Source of the DNA: Chryseolinea soli
GTDB taxonomy: Bacteria > Bacteroidota > Bacteroidia > Cytophagales > Cyclobacteriaceae
Assembly: GCF_003589925.1 (NCBI RefSeq)
Contig: NZ_CP032382.1
Coordinates: forward strand, 7,006,001-7,070,000
Reading direction: 5' to 3'
Length of the DNA: 64,000 nucleotides
In this document: piece by piece, positions 52,166 to 61,201 of the stretch
Layout: every line of letters begins with the position of its first letter
Position numbering within the stretch: position 1 is the first letter of the stretch
Program-made: the position numbers and the translations under genes
Notes under the pieces: model-generated
Seen by the model: the letters and a program-made list of their open reading frames with translations, nothing else
The model's database searches: none
What the model was told of the DNA's origin: nothing

Positions 52166-53035
52166 CTAAACTGAACCCAGTTCCTGGTTGATCTGGCGCA
52201 CCACGTCGTCGATCTCTTTTGCCTGGTCTTCCACTTTCTCGAAAAAGAATGCGGCGTTGTCCTGGTCCATGCGGTAAAGGTTCACCAATCCCAGCAGGCG
52301 TGCCACAGGGCCGCGCAAGTGGTGTGCATTCGTGTAAGTATATTTTAGCAGCATCTCGTTTTGTGCATGCACTTTGGCGGTACGGTCCATCACCAATTGC
52401 TCCAGGTTCCGGTTCATCGCATTGAGGTTTTCCTGTCCCTGCAACAGCTCTTCATTTTGCGCTTCGATCTCGTTGGCTTTCTCCACCAATTCCTGGTTCG
52501 CGTTGTGAAGGGCGTGGTTGACGGTGTCGTAGCGTGATTTCAGCATCCACGTGATGTACGTGAGGATGAAGTACAGCACCAGGTAGGTGATGCCCATCGT
52601 GAGCACTTCCGAGGGTTCTTTCGCCACCCGCAGCTCCGGCTTTTGCATCTGGAGGATAAAGATGCCCGCAATAGACGCGCACGTAATGCCATGCATCACC
52701 CGCATCAGAACACCGCGCAGCAGCACCGAAAAGATAAATCCCACGATCAGGATGATAGCCATCGACGTAGTCGTGTTCATGGGCACCGCCAGGCATTGCC
52801 AAATCATCGACGACAAGGTGAAGCCGGTTGTAATGAGCACGGAGGTCGTATAGCTTTTGTGCATCAGCAAATAGGACAAGCCACACGCCCCCACAATGAT
52901 CACATCGATGATGATCGACAAGGTGTCTTGCATATAAAAGATGATATCGCTGACCAAAATAAGAGACGCCCCCGCCAGCGAAATTCGCAACAAGGTTCTC
53001 AGGAAAAAGTACTCGATAGCGCGGGAGTCACCCAT
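52166..53035 (-). CDS. Membrane protein with HisKA-like dimerisation helix but no ATPase domain
   Basis: 289 residues: five or six membrane helices (to about residue 165), a coiled coil (NQELVEKANEIEAQNEELLQ), then an H-box YTNAHHLRGPVARLLGLVNL with the likely phospho-acceptor H238, and a closing helix EVEDQAKEIDDVV-like ending NQELGSV. The protein stops where the HATPase domain of a histidine kinase should start. There is no continuation in the 55 bp to the convergent permease gene, so this is not a simple frameshift. It may be a phospho-transfer or dimer partner; short proteins of this form do occur in Bacteroidota. Confidence 0.8.
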   Translation of the reverse strand: MGDSRAIEYFFLRTLLRISLAGASLILVSDIIFYMQDTLSIIIDVIIVGACGLSYLLMHKSYTTSVLITTGFTLSSMIWQCLAVPMNTTTSMAIILIVGFIFSVLLRGVLMRVMHGITCASIAGIFILQMQKPELRVAKEPSEVLTMGITYLVLYFILTYITWMLKSRYDTVNHALHNANQELVEKANEIEAQNEELLQGQENLNAMNRNLEQLVMDRTAKVHAQNEMLLKYTYTNAHHLRGPVARLLGLVNLYRMDQDNAAFFFEKVEDQAKEIDDVVRQINQELGSV

Positions 53036-53173
53036 AAAAGGCGGAATTAGGCTTTACGAATATCAGCATTTTAATCCGATGCTAAAAGAAAAGCACTGCC
53101 GTTGCCTTCAAAAACGGTTTGACTCTATGCAGGATTCTTTTAATTTGGATGGCCCTACCCAAATGCCCAAAGC

Positions 53174-55333
53174 ATGAAAAGACATCTGCAACCTCATCAC
53201 CCTCCTATTTTCACCCGGTGCACCACGCGATGGCTGGCGATGGCAGCGATCGTAACGCTTGGGGCATGCTCCCGCGAAGAGCAACACACCACTTGGTCGG
53301 TCTACAAAGCCGACGCCGGCAGCAGCAGCTACTCCGCGTTGACACAGATCAACCGCGACAATGTAAAAGACCTGAAGCCGGCCTGGACGTTTATGCCCAA
53401 CGACACGCCCGAGGGCTCGCATTTTGGAAAAGCCGAGTGCAATCCCATTATCGTGAACGACGTGCTCTATGCCACCTCCGTGCGACACTGGGTCTATGCG
53501 CTGGAGGCGGGCACTGGAAAAAAACTTTGGTCGTTCGATCCGTTTGATGGCGCGCGCGGTGGTGGCATGTACCGCGGCGTAACCTATTGGGAAGATGGCG
53601 ACGACAAACGCATTCTCCTCACTGCCGGAAAATTCCTGCTCGCCTTGAATGCCGTTACCGGCAAACCCATCCCTTCGTTTGGAGAGAATGGAAAAGTAAG
53701 TTTGAACTTAATGCCCGACGATCAGCCAGAGGGTTGGGTCGTGCCCACATCGCCGGGGATAGTCTTTGGCGATCTGCTCATCCTGGGCTCGGAAGTTTCT
53801 GAATTGTACGGCGCCGCTCCCGGGTATGTGCGGGCCTTTAACATTCGCACCGGTGCGCTGGTGTGGACCTTTCACACCATTCCGCATCCCGGCGAGGCCG
53901 GCTATGAAACCTGGCCACCCGATGCCTGGAAATATGTGGGCGGGGCAAACAACTGGGGTGGCATGAGCCTTGACGAAAAGCGTGGCATTGTCTTTCTCCC
54001 CTTGGGTTCGCCCACTTATGATTACTACGGCGCCGATCGCAAAGGGCAAAACCTGTTTGGGAATTGCATCGTCGCACTCGACGCCAAAACCGGCAAGCGC
54101 CTTTGGCATTTTCAAACCGTGCACCACGATTTGTGGGACTACGACCTCCCCGCACCTCCCAATCTCGTGACGATCGAGAAAGATGGAAAATCCATCGACG
54201 CCATTGCGCAAACTTCCAAGACCGGCTTTGTCTATGTGCTGAACCGTGAGACCGGCGAGCCCATCTTTCCCATCGAGGAACGCAACGTGCCCGCCTCCAC
54301 CATACCCGGCGAAGAGACGTGGCCCACGCAACCCTTTCCCACGAAACCCGCACCCTATGCGCGCCAGACCTTGACGGAAGGCGATCTTACCGATCGCTCA
54401 CCCCAAGCCCGCGACTCGGCTCTGGCCCTTCTCAGAAGCTTGCGCTACGAAGGCATGTTCACGCCACCGGACTTGCGTGGCACCTTTATGTTCCCCGGCA
54501 GTCGCGGTGGGTCGGAATGGGGCGGGGCGGCCTATGATCCCTCCACGGGATGGCTATACGTGAATTCGAATGAGTCGCCGGAAATTGCGAAGATCAAAAA
54601 AATAAAGAAAAACGAGTCGTCGCCCAGTGGGTCGTTCTTTGGTTTGGGGAGGACCTTGTATATGAACTATTGCAGCACGTGTCACGGTGCCGATCGCAAG
54701 GGGCGCGAACCAAACTTTCCGTCGCTGCGCAATATCGGCGACCGCCTTTCCCAGGAGGCTGTGTTGAGCAAGATCAAGACCGGCGGCGGAAGAATGCCTG
54801 CGTTTGCTTCCGTGGTGAAAGGACATGAAGAGGAGATCATCGCATTTCTGTTCGAGATCAAGAAAAATGAATTTCCAAAAGCATCAGCACTTCTCCAGGA
54901 TACGACTTCGGTCTATCTGAATCTCACGGCCTACAGTGACTTCGAAGGACCCGATGGCTACCCGGCCATCAAACCACCGTGGGGAACGTTGAACGCGATC
55001 AACCTGAACACGGGAGAATACGCCTGGAAGATCACGCTTGGAAACTTCCCCGAGGTGCAAACACCGGGTGGCCCGCCCACCGGCACAGACAGCTGGGGTG
55101 GCCCGATGGTAACGGGCGGTGGTCTTGTCTTTATCGCAGGCACCCGGGACAACAAATTCCGCGCCTTCGACAAAGCAACGGGTGCGGTATTGTGGGAAAC
55201 GACATTGCCCGGGAATGGTTTTGCCACGCCCTCAACCTATACCAGCGGCGGAAAGCAATTTGTGGTGATCTCCGTGACCGGTGAAAAAGGTGAACCGGGC
55301 GGCAGGATCATGGCCTTCGCGTTGCCGGACTGA
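53174..55333 (+). CDS. PQQ-dependent dehydrogenase with internal haem c domain
   Basis: Quinoprotein alcohol/glucose dehydrogenase-type beta propeller, 719 residues. A lipoprotein signal ends TLGAC (acylated Cys 32), so the enzyme sits on the periplasmic face of a membrane. Propeller text: ADAGSSSYSALTQINRDNV, YALEAGTGKKLWSFDPFDG, FVYVLNRETGEPIFP, GSRGGSEWGGAAYDPSTGWL. A cytochrome c domain is inserted at about 490-575 with C500-S-T-C503-H504 (NYCSTCHGADRKGREPNFPS), after which the last propeller blades resume (GYPAIKPPWGTLNAINLNTG, FRAFDKATGAVLWETTLPGNG). It oxidises a sugar or alcohol and passes electrons on through its own haem. Start at 53174 gives the signal; no better one is seen. Confidence 0.92.
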   Translation: MKRHLQPHHPPIFTRCTTRWLAMAAIVTLGACSREEQHTTWSVYKADAGSSSYSALTQINRDNVKDLKPAWTFMPNDTPEGSHFGKAECNPIIVNDVLYATSVRHWVYALEAGTGKKLWSFDPFDGARGGGMYRGVTYWEDGDDKRILLTAGKFLLALNAVTGKPIPSFGENGKVSLNLMPDDQPEGWVVPTSPGIVFGDLLILGSEVSELYGAAPGYVRAFNIRTGALVWTFHTIPHPGEAGYETWPPDAWKYVGGANNWGGMSLDEKRGIVFLPLGSPTYDYYGADRKGQNLFGNCIVALDAKTGKRLWHFQTVHHDLWDYDLPAPPNLVTIEKDGKSIDAIAQTSKTGFVYVLNRETGEPIFPIEERNVPASTIPGEETWPTQPFPTKPAPYARQTLTEGDLTDRSPQARDSALALLRSLRYEGMFTPPDLRGTFMFPGSRGGSEWGGAAYDPSTGWLYVNSNESPEIAKIKKIKKNESSPSGSFFGLGRTLYMNYCSTCHGADRKGREPNFPSLRNIGDRLSQEAVLSKIKTGGGRMPAFASVVKGHEEEIIAFLFEIKKNEFPKASALLQDTTSVYLNLTAYSDFEGPDGYPAIKPPWGTLNAINLNTGEYAWKITLGNFPEVQTPGGPPTGTDSWGGPMVTGGGLVFIAGTRDNKFRAFDKATGAVLWETTLPGNGFATPSTYTSGGKQFVVISVTGEKGEPGGRIMAFALPD

Positions 55334-55482
55334 CCTGCTTTTATGTTAGCCCGCGGTTGATCTTAAAACACACATCGCACACATCATTTGTGTTTGAATT
55401 TCCACCTGTAAAAAAATCGCATCAACGGTTTTTGATTTATATTGAAATGATTTCAATACCTACATCACCAATTTTCATTGTC

Positions 55483-56328
55483 ATGACCTCCTTTCGTTTT
55501 AAGAACCTCTCCACATGCCTCGTATTTATGCTGCTTGCTCTCGGAGCGACACCTGTGCAGGCACAAAAAAAAGCAAAGTTCCATGTTATCGCGTTCTTTA
55601 CAGGAAAACAGGATCAGGCGCACATCAGTTATATCCACGAGGCTCATCCTTGGTTTCAAAAGATGGCAGCGAAATACAATTTCACCTACGACACTACGAC
55701 AAACTGGAGTAATCTGAACACTGCCTTCCTTTCGAAATACCAGGTCGTGGTCTTCCTTGACACACGTCCTGAAGCGCCCGAACAACGGGAGGCCTTCCAA
55801 AAATATATGGAGAACGGCGGGGCTTGGTTGGGCTGTCACTTTGCCGGCTTTGCGTTAACGCCTTCCGCTTATCCTCAAAATTGGGATTGGTATCACAACG
55901 TGTTCCTGGGGGCAGGATCTTATGTCAGCAACACATGGCGGCCTGTCTCTGCCGTCTTGCGTATTGAAGCTCCGAAACATCCCGCCACCAAGGGATTGCC
56001 GGCAACGTTCAAGTCTGCACCCAGCGAATGGTATCGCTGGAGCAACGACCTGCGCACGAACCCTGACATCACCATTCTTCTATCCGTCGATTCCACAAGC
56101 TTTCCACTCGGCACCGGCCCCAAGCCACACGAGATCTGGCATAGCGGCTATTACCCGATCGCGTGGACCAACAAAAAATACAAAATGGTCTACATGAACA
56201 TGGGGCACAACGACATCGACTACGAGCATCATACAAACGAGACCCTATCGCACACCTTCGGCAATGAACTGCAGGACAAGTTCATCATCAACACCATACT
56301 TTGGTTGGGAGAAGGAAAAAAGAAATAA
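55483..56328 (+). CDS. ThuA-domain protein
   Basis: Secreted ThuA-like (trehalose utilisation) protein of 281 residues with a class-I glutamine-amidotransferase-like fold. Signal peptide ends PVQAQ; segments HVIAFFTGKQDQAHISYIHE, VVVFLDTRPEAPEQREAFQK, GGAWLGCHFAGFAL, WYRWSNDLR and HEIWHSGYYPIAWTNKKYKM-like text match the family, with the conserved His and Trp residues. The frame runs back to 55357; 55483 gives the signal peptide. ThuA proteins frequently neighbour sugar dehydrogenases and DUF1080 lyases in Bacteroidota and may act on 3-keto-sugars; the enzyme function is not firmly established. Confidence 0.9.
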   Translation: MTSFRFKNLSTCLVFMLLALGATPVQAQKKAKFHVIAFFTGKQDQAHISYIHEAHPWFQKMAAKYNFTYDTTTNWSNLNTAFLSKYQVVVFLDTRPEAPEQREAFQKYMENGGAWLGCHFAGFALTPSAYPQNWDWYHNVFLGAGSYVSNTWRPVSAVLRIEAPKHPATKGLPATFKSAPSEWYRWSNDLRTNPDITILLSVDSTSFPLGTGPKPHEIWHSGYYPIAWTNKKYKMVYMNMGHNDIDYEHHTNETLSHTFGNELQDKFIINTILWLGEGKKK

Positions 56329-56419
56329 CCCTCCGCGTTTTGTAGAAAAAAATAGGCACTGATCTTTCACGCAACGTGTCGGATCAACGCCATCGTGAAC
56401 TTAACCGGCTTTCTTTACT

Positions 56420-57205
56420 TCATTGATAGATGCGCACGTAGTCCACTTCCATGCGTTGCGGCCATCCCGTTTCGTCCACACCTTCTTTTCCGCCCCAATT
56501 GCCACCCACGGCCAGGTTCATGATGAGGTGAAAGGGTTTGTCGAAAGGCCAGCCTTTAAAGTCGTCCTTCGGGTCGCGCGGAACGGAGTGGTAGACGTTA
56601 TCGTCGACGATGAAATCCATTTTGTCTTTAGTCCATTCAATGGCGTAGACGTGGAATTGATCTCGTGCATCCGGCACGGCCACTTTACCTTCCTTTTGCG
56701 TTTTCTTTATGTGGTTGTAGGCTTCCGTATGGATGGTGCCATGTATAATGCCGGGATCATAGCCTACGTGTTCCATGATGTCTATTTCTCCGCTGGCAGG
56801 CCAGTTGCCATACGAACGATCCGATGATAGCATCCAGATGGCAGGCCACGTTCCCTTGGTGCGCGGCAGTTTTGCTTTCACTTCCACGCGACCATAGAGC
56901 CAGTCGCCTTTTCCTTTCGTCACCAGGCGAGCGGAGGTAAAAGGTTTTCCTTCGAGTGAATCTCTGTGGGCTTCGATGATGAGCTTGCCATCTTCTATTC
57001 GCACATTTTTTTGATCGTGTGTATAATATTCCAGTTCGTTGTTGCCCCAGCCGTTGCTGGCGCCGAGGTCATAGCCCCATTTGGTGGAGTCGGGCGCGCC
57101 AGGCTGATCGAATTCGTCGGACCATACAAGTTGCTTTTTTTTCTCCGTACACGCCGCCAGCAGGAACACGGCGACAACAAAAATCCTTGACAGGGTAAAA
57201 TTCAT
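56420..57205 (-). CDS. GH16 beta-glucanase lipoprotein
   Basis: Surface or periplasmic endo-beta-1,3(4)-glucanase-type glycoside hydrolase, 261 residues. Lipoprotein signal with acylated Cys at 19 (VFLLAAC). LVWSDEFDQPGAPDSTKWGY starts the GH16 domain; catalytic GEIDIMEHVG supplies E140 (nucleophile), D142 and E145 (acid/base), in the laminarinase-type form with the extra Met. NGWGNNELEYYT and GTWPAIWMLSSD are further signatures. Followed on the same strand by a promoter gap and another GH16 gene upstream; the two are paralogues, about 100 bp apart. Confidence 0.94.
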   Translation of the reverse strand: MNFTLSRIFVVAVFLLAACTEKKKQLVWSDEFDQPGAPDSTKWGYDLGASNGWGNNELEYYTHDQKNVRIEDGKLIIEAHRDSLEGKPFTSARLVTKGKGDWLYGRVEVKAKLPRTKGTWPAIWMLSSDRSYGNWPASGEIDIMEHVGYDPGIIHGTIHTEAYNHIKKTQKEGKVAVPDARDQFHVYAIEWTKDKMDFIVDDNVYHSVPRDPKDDFKGWPFDKPFHLIMNLAVGGNWGGKEGVDETGWPQRMEVDYVRIYQ

Positions 57206-57275
57206 GTTTAGATTCGGGCGTTCAGTTTAAGATTGATTTGATGCGGGTAAATTACAAAACCATCGGCAGGTTGTT

Positions 57276-58136
57276 TTATTGAAATACGCGAACGTAGTCC
57301 ACGATCATCCGCTGCGGGAACACCGTGGTGTCGTCGGGACTCCCGGGCCAATCGCCGCCCACGGCCACGTTAAAGAGGAGAAAGAAGTCCTTGTGAAATG
57401 CCGCAAACTGAGTCGGGGTAATGTCGATGGTATAATACTCCACATCGTCGATATACCATTTGATGGAAGCGGCGGTCCAGACGATCGAGAACACATGGAA
57501 CGCATCATTGAATATGCCGTCGCTCAACGGTTTGTTGCCCCCGGCGCTTTCGTGCCGGCCGGCTTGGTCCCAATGGGCCGTGCCGTATACGGTCTTGTCG
57601 CCGGAACCACCGCCGATCATTTCCATGATGTCGATCTCACCACAAGCCGGCCAATCCAGCAGGGTGATGTTCGAACCCAACATCCACAGTGCTGGCCAGA
57701 TGCCTTTGCCCTTGGGCAACAGGGCGCGAATGTCCACGCGGCCATACCGGAATGATTTTTTGAACTGGGTCTTGATCCGGGAGGATGTATATGCGCTGGA
57801 TTCAACGTTTTCTTTCTTTGCCTCAATCACCAGATAGCCGTCTTTCAACGCGGTGTTTCCCGGTTGGTAATATTCCAATTCATGGTTCCCCCAGCCGTCG
57901 GTGGCCGTCCCGGTCTCAAACGTCCAGTAGTCGGTTGTGTTCAAGGCGACACCGTCGAATTCGTCCTGCCAAACCAGGGTCATGCCCGGATAGCTGGTGG
58001 GTGTGCTATAGCCGGTTTGGGGAATGACGAATGCATCGCTCCCGCCGGTTACCGCCTCGTCGCTGCCACAACCCAGCATCGGAAAGAGAGCCGCCATTAA
58101 AAAAACCATAACCTCTCGTCTCACAATCTTGTTCAT
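57276..58136 (-). CDS. GH16 beta-glucanase lipoprotein, second paralogue
   Basis: GH16 glycoside hydrolase of 286 residues. From 58136 the signal peptide MNKIVRREVMVFLMAALFPM leads to the acylated Cys 23 (MLGCGSDE). A short linker precedes the catalytic domain (TLVWQDEFDGVALNTTDYWT). The active site is GEIDIMEMIGG with E167 and E172, again laminarinase type; DGWGNHELEYY and GIWPALWMLGSN also match. An in-frame ATG at 58166 exists but would weaken the signal. It and its neighbour probably cut beta-1,3-glucan (laminarin-like) substrates in succession. Confidence 0.94.
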   Translation of the reverse strand: MNKIVRREVMVFLMAALFPMLGCGSDEAVTGGSDAFVIPQTGYSTPTSYPGMTLVWQDEFDGVALNTTDYWTFETGTATDGWGNHELEYYQPGNTALKDGYLVIEAKKENVESSAYTSSRIKTQFKKSFRYGRVDIRALLPKGKGIWPALWMLGSNITLLDWPACGEIDIMEMIGGGSGDKTVYGTAHWDQAGRHESAGGNKPLSDGIFNDAFHVFSIVWTAASIKWYIDDVEYYTIDITPTQFAAFHKDFFLLFNVAVGGDWPGSPDDTTVFPQRMIVDYVRVFQ

Positions 58137-58424
58137 TTTTTTTCGATTTAAACCAACGTTGCTCAAGGTAATCAGAAACGCTTCGTGTAACTAGTCTTCT
58201 TTGAAGGCCAGGGAAACGGGTGTATCCGATCTGGAACACCGGGATGCCACGATACAAAGAAATATACAAGCCTGAGAAAACCGCTACCGCCTGCGGAAAA
58301 CATTCACCCGATTCATCATAGAAGCCTGCCGGATCTCATCTTTGACTTCATACGTTTATCCTGGACCTTGTTTCGCTTGCCAAGGTTGTTTACATTTAAA
58401 GACCTGCATCGTTTAGGCATCCCT

Positions 58425-59075
58425 ATGAAAATCTCTTCCACCTTTGTATTCAGCGCACTATTCATTGGCGTCTCCGCGTTTCGTTTTGTGTCTACGGGAA
58501 AGCCCTGGCAAAACAAAAGTCAGTCCATCCCCGGCCGCGTGCAATGCGAATTTTATGACGAAGGGGGCGAAGGTGTCGCTTATCACGATGCCGACGCTGT
58601 GAACAATGGCAGTGGAAAGCTCAATCCTGCCAACGGAACCTACCTCAACGAATTCCGCATGAGCGAGGGCGTAGACATTTCCTACACAAAAGGAAAAGAC
58701 ATCGACAACAATCCTTATAACACCGTGGCGCCCGAAATGGACCAACTGTATGTGGGCTGGACGCAACCGGGAGAATGGATTCACTATACCGTGCAGGTGA
58801 AAGAAGCAGGCATCTACACCGTCGGGCTCATGTATACATCGCACGACGATGGCACCATTGCGTTGGATTGGGATGGAAAGCGCATCTCGAAAGATCTTCC
58901 TGTAAAATCCACTTACGCTGCCGGCGATACGATTGCCTGGCGCCAATGGCATCATTGGAATAAAGCGGAAACCTTGGGGGAAGTGACTTTGTCAAAAGGG
59001 ACACACGTACTCACGTTGCATACCGTGGGGACCGGCCAGATGAACTACGATTACCTCGAATTCAAAAAGCGGTAA
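58425..59075 (+). CDS. CBM6-like carbohydrate-binding protein
   Basis: Secreted protein of 216 residues, divergent from the GH16 genes. After the signal peptide (MKISSTFVFSALFIGVSAF) a single carbohydrate-binding jelly roll of the CBM6 type fills the rest: RVQCEFYDEGGEGVAYHDAD (the EAEDYd-like opening), VGWTQPGEWIHYTVQVKEAG, YTVGLMYTSHDDGTIALDWD and THVLTLHTVGTGQMNYDYLEF. No catalytic domain is attached. It may bind beta-glucan at the cell surface to aid the neighbouring GH16 enzymes. The open frame reaches back to 58368 but the ATG at 58425 starts the signal. Confidence 0.88.
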   Translation: MKISSTFVFSALFIGVSAFRFVSTGKPWQNKSQSIPGRVQCEFYDEGGEGVAYHDADAVNNGSGKLNPANGTYLNEFRMSEGVDISYTKGKDIDNNPYNTVAPEMDQLYVGWTQPGEWIHYTVQVKEAGIYTVGLMYTSHDDGTIALDWDGKRISKDLPVKSTYAAGDTIAWRQWHHWNKAETLGEVTLSKGTHVLTLHTVGTGQMNYDYLEFKKR

Positions 59076-59113
59076 GTCCCGGCATTTAGCAACCGACCTG
59101 ATTTTTCCTTGCA

Positions 59114-59581
59114 CTAGATCAGCGCGGCCAATTCTGCGGTGAGTGCAACCGCCAATTCAGGCCTCCCATGAAATTGCGCAGGTGTGTTTTGAAACAGTTC
59201 GATACGCCATTCATTTTTTATTTTCGAGGCCACTAAGGTTTGGATCGCATTGAGGCCCGGATTGATGTAGTTCTCTCCTGCGGGGATCATTCCCGCCACG
59301 GCATGCAGCAGGGCCGTGTCAGCATTCGGAAAGCGGACCTCCTTCACCATGCCCACATACGTACCGGTTTGATGATCCTTAAAAACGCGCGAAAGCTCTC
59401 CAAAAATTCCTTCACGACCCTTAAGCTCGCTGCCGTCAAAACCGACGGCCCAGCCTTGTTCGTGAAAGAGATCCGAAAATCCCTTCGCACTTTTCGCGTT
59501 CCATTGATGAAGCAGTTCCCGGTACAGGTCGTGTACTTGATGTTGCGCGGCATGCGCTGTTTTCGATGGTCGAGTATCCAT
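59114..59581 (-). CDS. SnoaL/DUF4440-like protein (SgcJ/EcaC type)
   Basis: NTF2-like fold protein of 155 residues with no signal peptide. AKSAKGFSDLFHEQGWAVGFDGSEL, REGIFGELSRVFKDHQTG and the closing WRIELFQNTPAQFHGRPE are characteristic of the SgcJ/EcaC oxidoreductase-annotated branch. Proteins of this fold bind small ligands or act as isomerases; no substrate can be proposed. Single gene, convergent with the CBM6-like gene 39 bp away. Confidence 0.88.
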   Translation of the reverse strand: MDTRPSKTAHAAQHQVHDLYRELLHQWNAKSAKGFSDLFHEQGWAVGFDGSELKGREGIFGELSRVFKDHQTGTYVGMVKEVRFPNADTALLHAVAGMIPAGENYINPGLNAIQTLVASKIKNEWRIELFQNTPAQFHGRPELAVALTAELAALI

Positions 59582-59886
59582 AGCGTTGACAGTTTAAAAT
59601 GACCTTAATGCCTTCTTCCCCGAAAATGGCGGGCCAAAAAATTATGGACTGCCGGATAAGTTTTCTTGCGCCCCTGCGTTCTAGTTGTGGAGCACCCAGT
59701 GTGGAAATTTCACCCAAGACCAAGGGATTTTTTCCCCGCCGGGCGCCCAAAACACCGTGATGTGGCCGGAACGGCTGGAAATCCCCCCATTTATACGCCA
59801 TCCAAACTCTGGCACACATTTTTCCCGCTATTCCGCAGCATCACCGTCGCGGATCGCCCCATTCAACGCAGAAACCACTAGGCCAC
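59582..59886. other. Intergenic stretch, no gene seen
   Basis: 305 bp divergent region between the SnoaL-like and glycosyltransferase genes. Open frames here are short and composition-driven. I see no palindrome or repeat beyond what is expected by chance; it presumably contains the two promoters. Confidence 0.5.
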
Positions 59887-61095
59887 ATGGATAACTTCAC
59901 GTACCCCACAGACTATTCCCACAGGGATATCGTTTGCTTCGCCGAACACGGATGGAACTTCACCTCCGACAGGCCCCAACATTTGTTAAAGCGCTTCGCT
60001 AAGGGATTCCGGGTGTTCTATATCGAATCGCCCGTCTTCCATGCCAATTCCGACCGGTATGACATCACGCTCACCGAAGACCAGGTCATCGTTGTTACGC
60101 CCAATCTGCAGGGTGATTCCACGCAAAGCGATGCCACCACCCGCTGGCGTGAGTTGCTCATCCGCCTCTTCAACGAAGAGCGGATCGACTCGTATATCTT
60201 CTGGTACTATTCGGTGCAGGCCCTCAAAGTGAGCACGCATTTCACCCCGGACCTGGTGATCTACGATTGCATGGACCGTCCAACCGAAACCGAAGAAATG
60301 CGCGAGAACGAGCGCGAACTGTTGGACTTTGCCGACGTCGTCTTCACCAGCGGTCAGCGTGTCTTCGAAGCCACGCGCAAACTTCACGAAAACACTCATC
60401 TCTTTCCCAACAGCATCGATAAGGATCATTTCGCCACAGCGCGCACCTTTAAGTACGATCCGCCGGATCAAGCCTCCATCGGCCGTCCGCGCTTTGGCTA
60501 TTTCGGCGAGATCGATCAGCGTATCGATTTTGATCTGCTTGTAACCGTATCAAAAAAACGTCCGCAATGGCATTTCATCCTGGTGGGTGCCGTGGTCAAC
60601 GTAAGCTCCTCGCAACTCCCCAACTACCGGAACTTCCATTACCTAGGCGCCAAACGCTATGAAGAACTTCCGCAGTATATCGGCGGCTGGAACATTGCCA
60701 TGATCCCCTTTGCACACAACGAGTACACCCGCTTTATCAATCCGACAAAAACAGCCGAGTACCTGGCCGCCGGCAAGCCCGTCATCTCCTCGCCCATCAC
60801 GGATGTGATCCGCCCCTATGGCATTTCGGGACTTGTCTCTATCGCCGGCACGGCAAATGAATTTATCAAAGTAGCCGAAGAATTACTTTCAGCCGAAGAG
60901 GAAACGAAAAGCAACTGGATGTACAAAGTGGACCACTACCTGGCTGGACAATCGTGGGACAAAACCTGGGGTGAGATGATGGGACTCATCGCAACATTGC
61001 TTTCCAAAAAAGCACTGCAGGGTCCGAAACATCTTCAGGAGGCATGGATGCAAACCGAAAGCCTCTTGGTGGAAGAACGCCATGTTGAACATTGA
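59887..61095 (+). CDS. GT4-like glycosyltransferase
   Basis: Cytoplasmic GT-B fold glycosyltransferase of 402 residues. N-terminal half: DIVCFAEHGWNFTSDRPQHL and RFAKGFRVFYIESPVFHANS. C-terminal nucleotide-sugar half: GRPRFGYFGEIDQRIDFDLL, WHFILVGAVVNV, NFHYLGAKRYEELPQYIGGW and PTKTAEYLAAGKPVISSPITDV, which includes the ExxAxGxP-type motif of GT4. The group is often found with UDP-galactopyranose mutase; none is here. It probably adds a sugar to a surface polysaccharide or glycolipid. A terminator follows at 61148. Confidence 0.88.
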   Translation: MDNFTYPTDYSHRDIVCFAEHGWNFTSDRPQHLLKRFAKGFRVFYIESPVFHANSDRYDITLTEDQVIVVTPNLQGDSTQSDATTRWRELLIRLFNEERIDSYIFWYYSVQALKVSTHFTPDLVIYDCMDRPTETEEMRENERELLDFADVVFTSGQRVFEATRKLHENTHLFPNSIDKDHFATARTFKYDPPDQASIGRPRFGYFGEIDQRIDFDLLVTVSKKRPQWHFILVGAVVNVSSSQLPNYRNFHYLGAKRYEELPQYIGGWNIAMIPFAHNEYTRFINPTKTAEYLAAGKPVISSPITDVIRPYGISGLVSIAGTANEFIKVAEELLSAEEETKSNWMYKVDHYLAGQSWDKTWGEMMGLIATLLSKKALQGPKHLQEAWMQTESLLVEERHVEH

Positions 61096-61147
61096 CCCGG
61101 TTGCCGGTTCAACACACCGGATAGCATTCTCTCTGGTTTATATATAA

Positions 61148-61180
61148 AAAGGCATCGATCCATCTCTGATCGATGCCTTT
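61148..61180. terminator. Intrinsic terminator between convergent genes
   Basis: AAAGGCATCGATC at 61148-61160 pairs perfectly with 61168-61180, loop CATCTCT, then CTCTTTTAT. It serves the glycosyltransferase gene and, in the other direction (TATATAAAAAGG read as CCTTTTTATA), the gene ending at 61202. Confidence 0.85.
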
Positions 61181-61201
61181 CTCTTTTATAGTGATCTCCT
61201 G

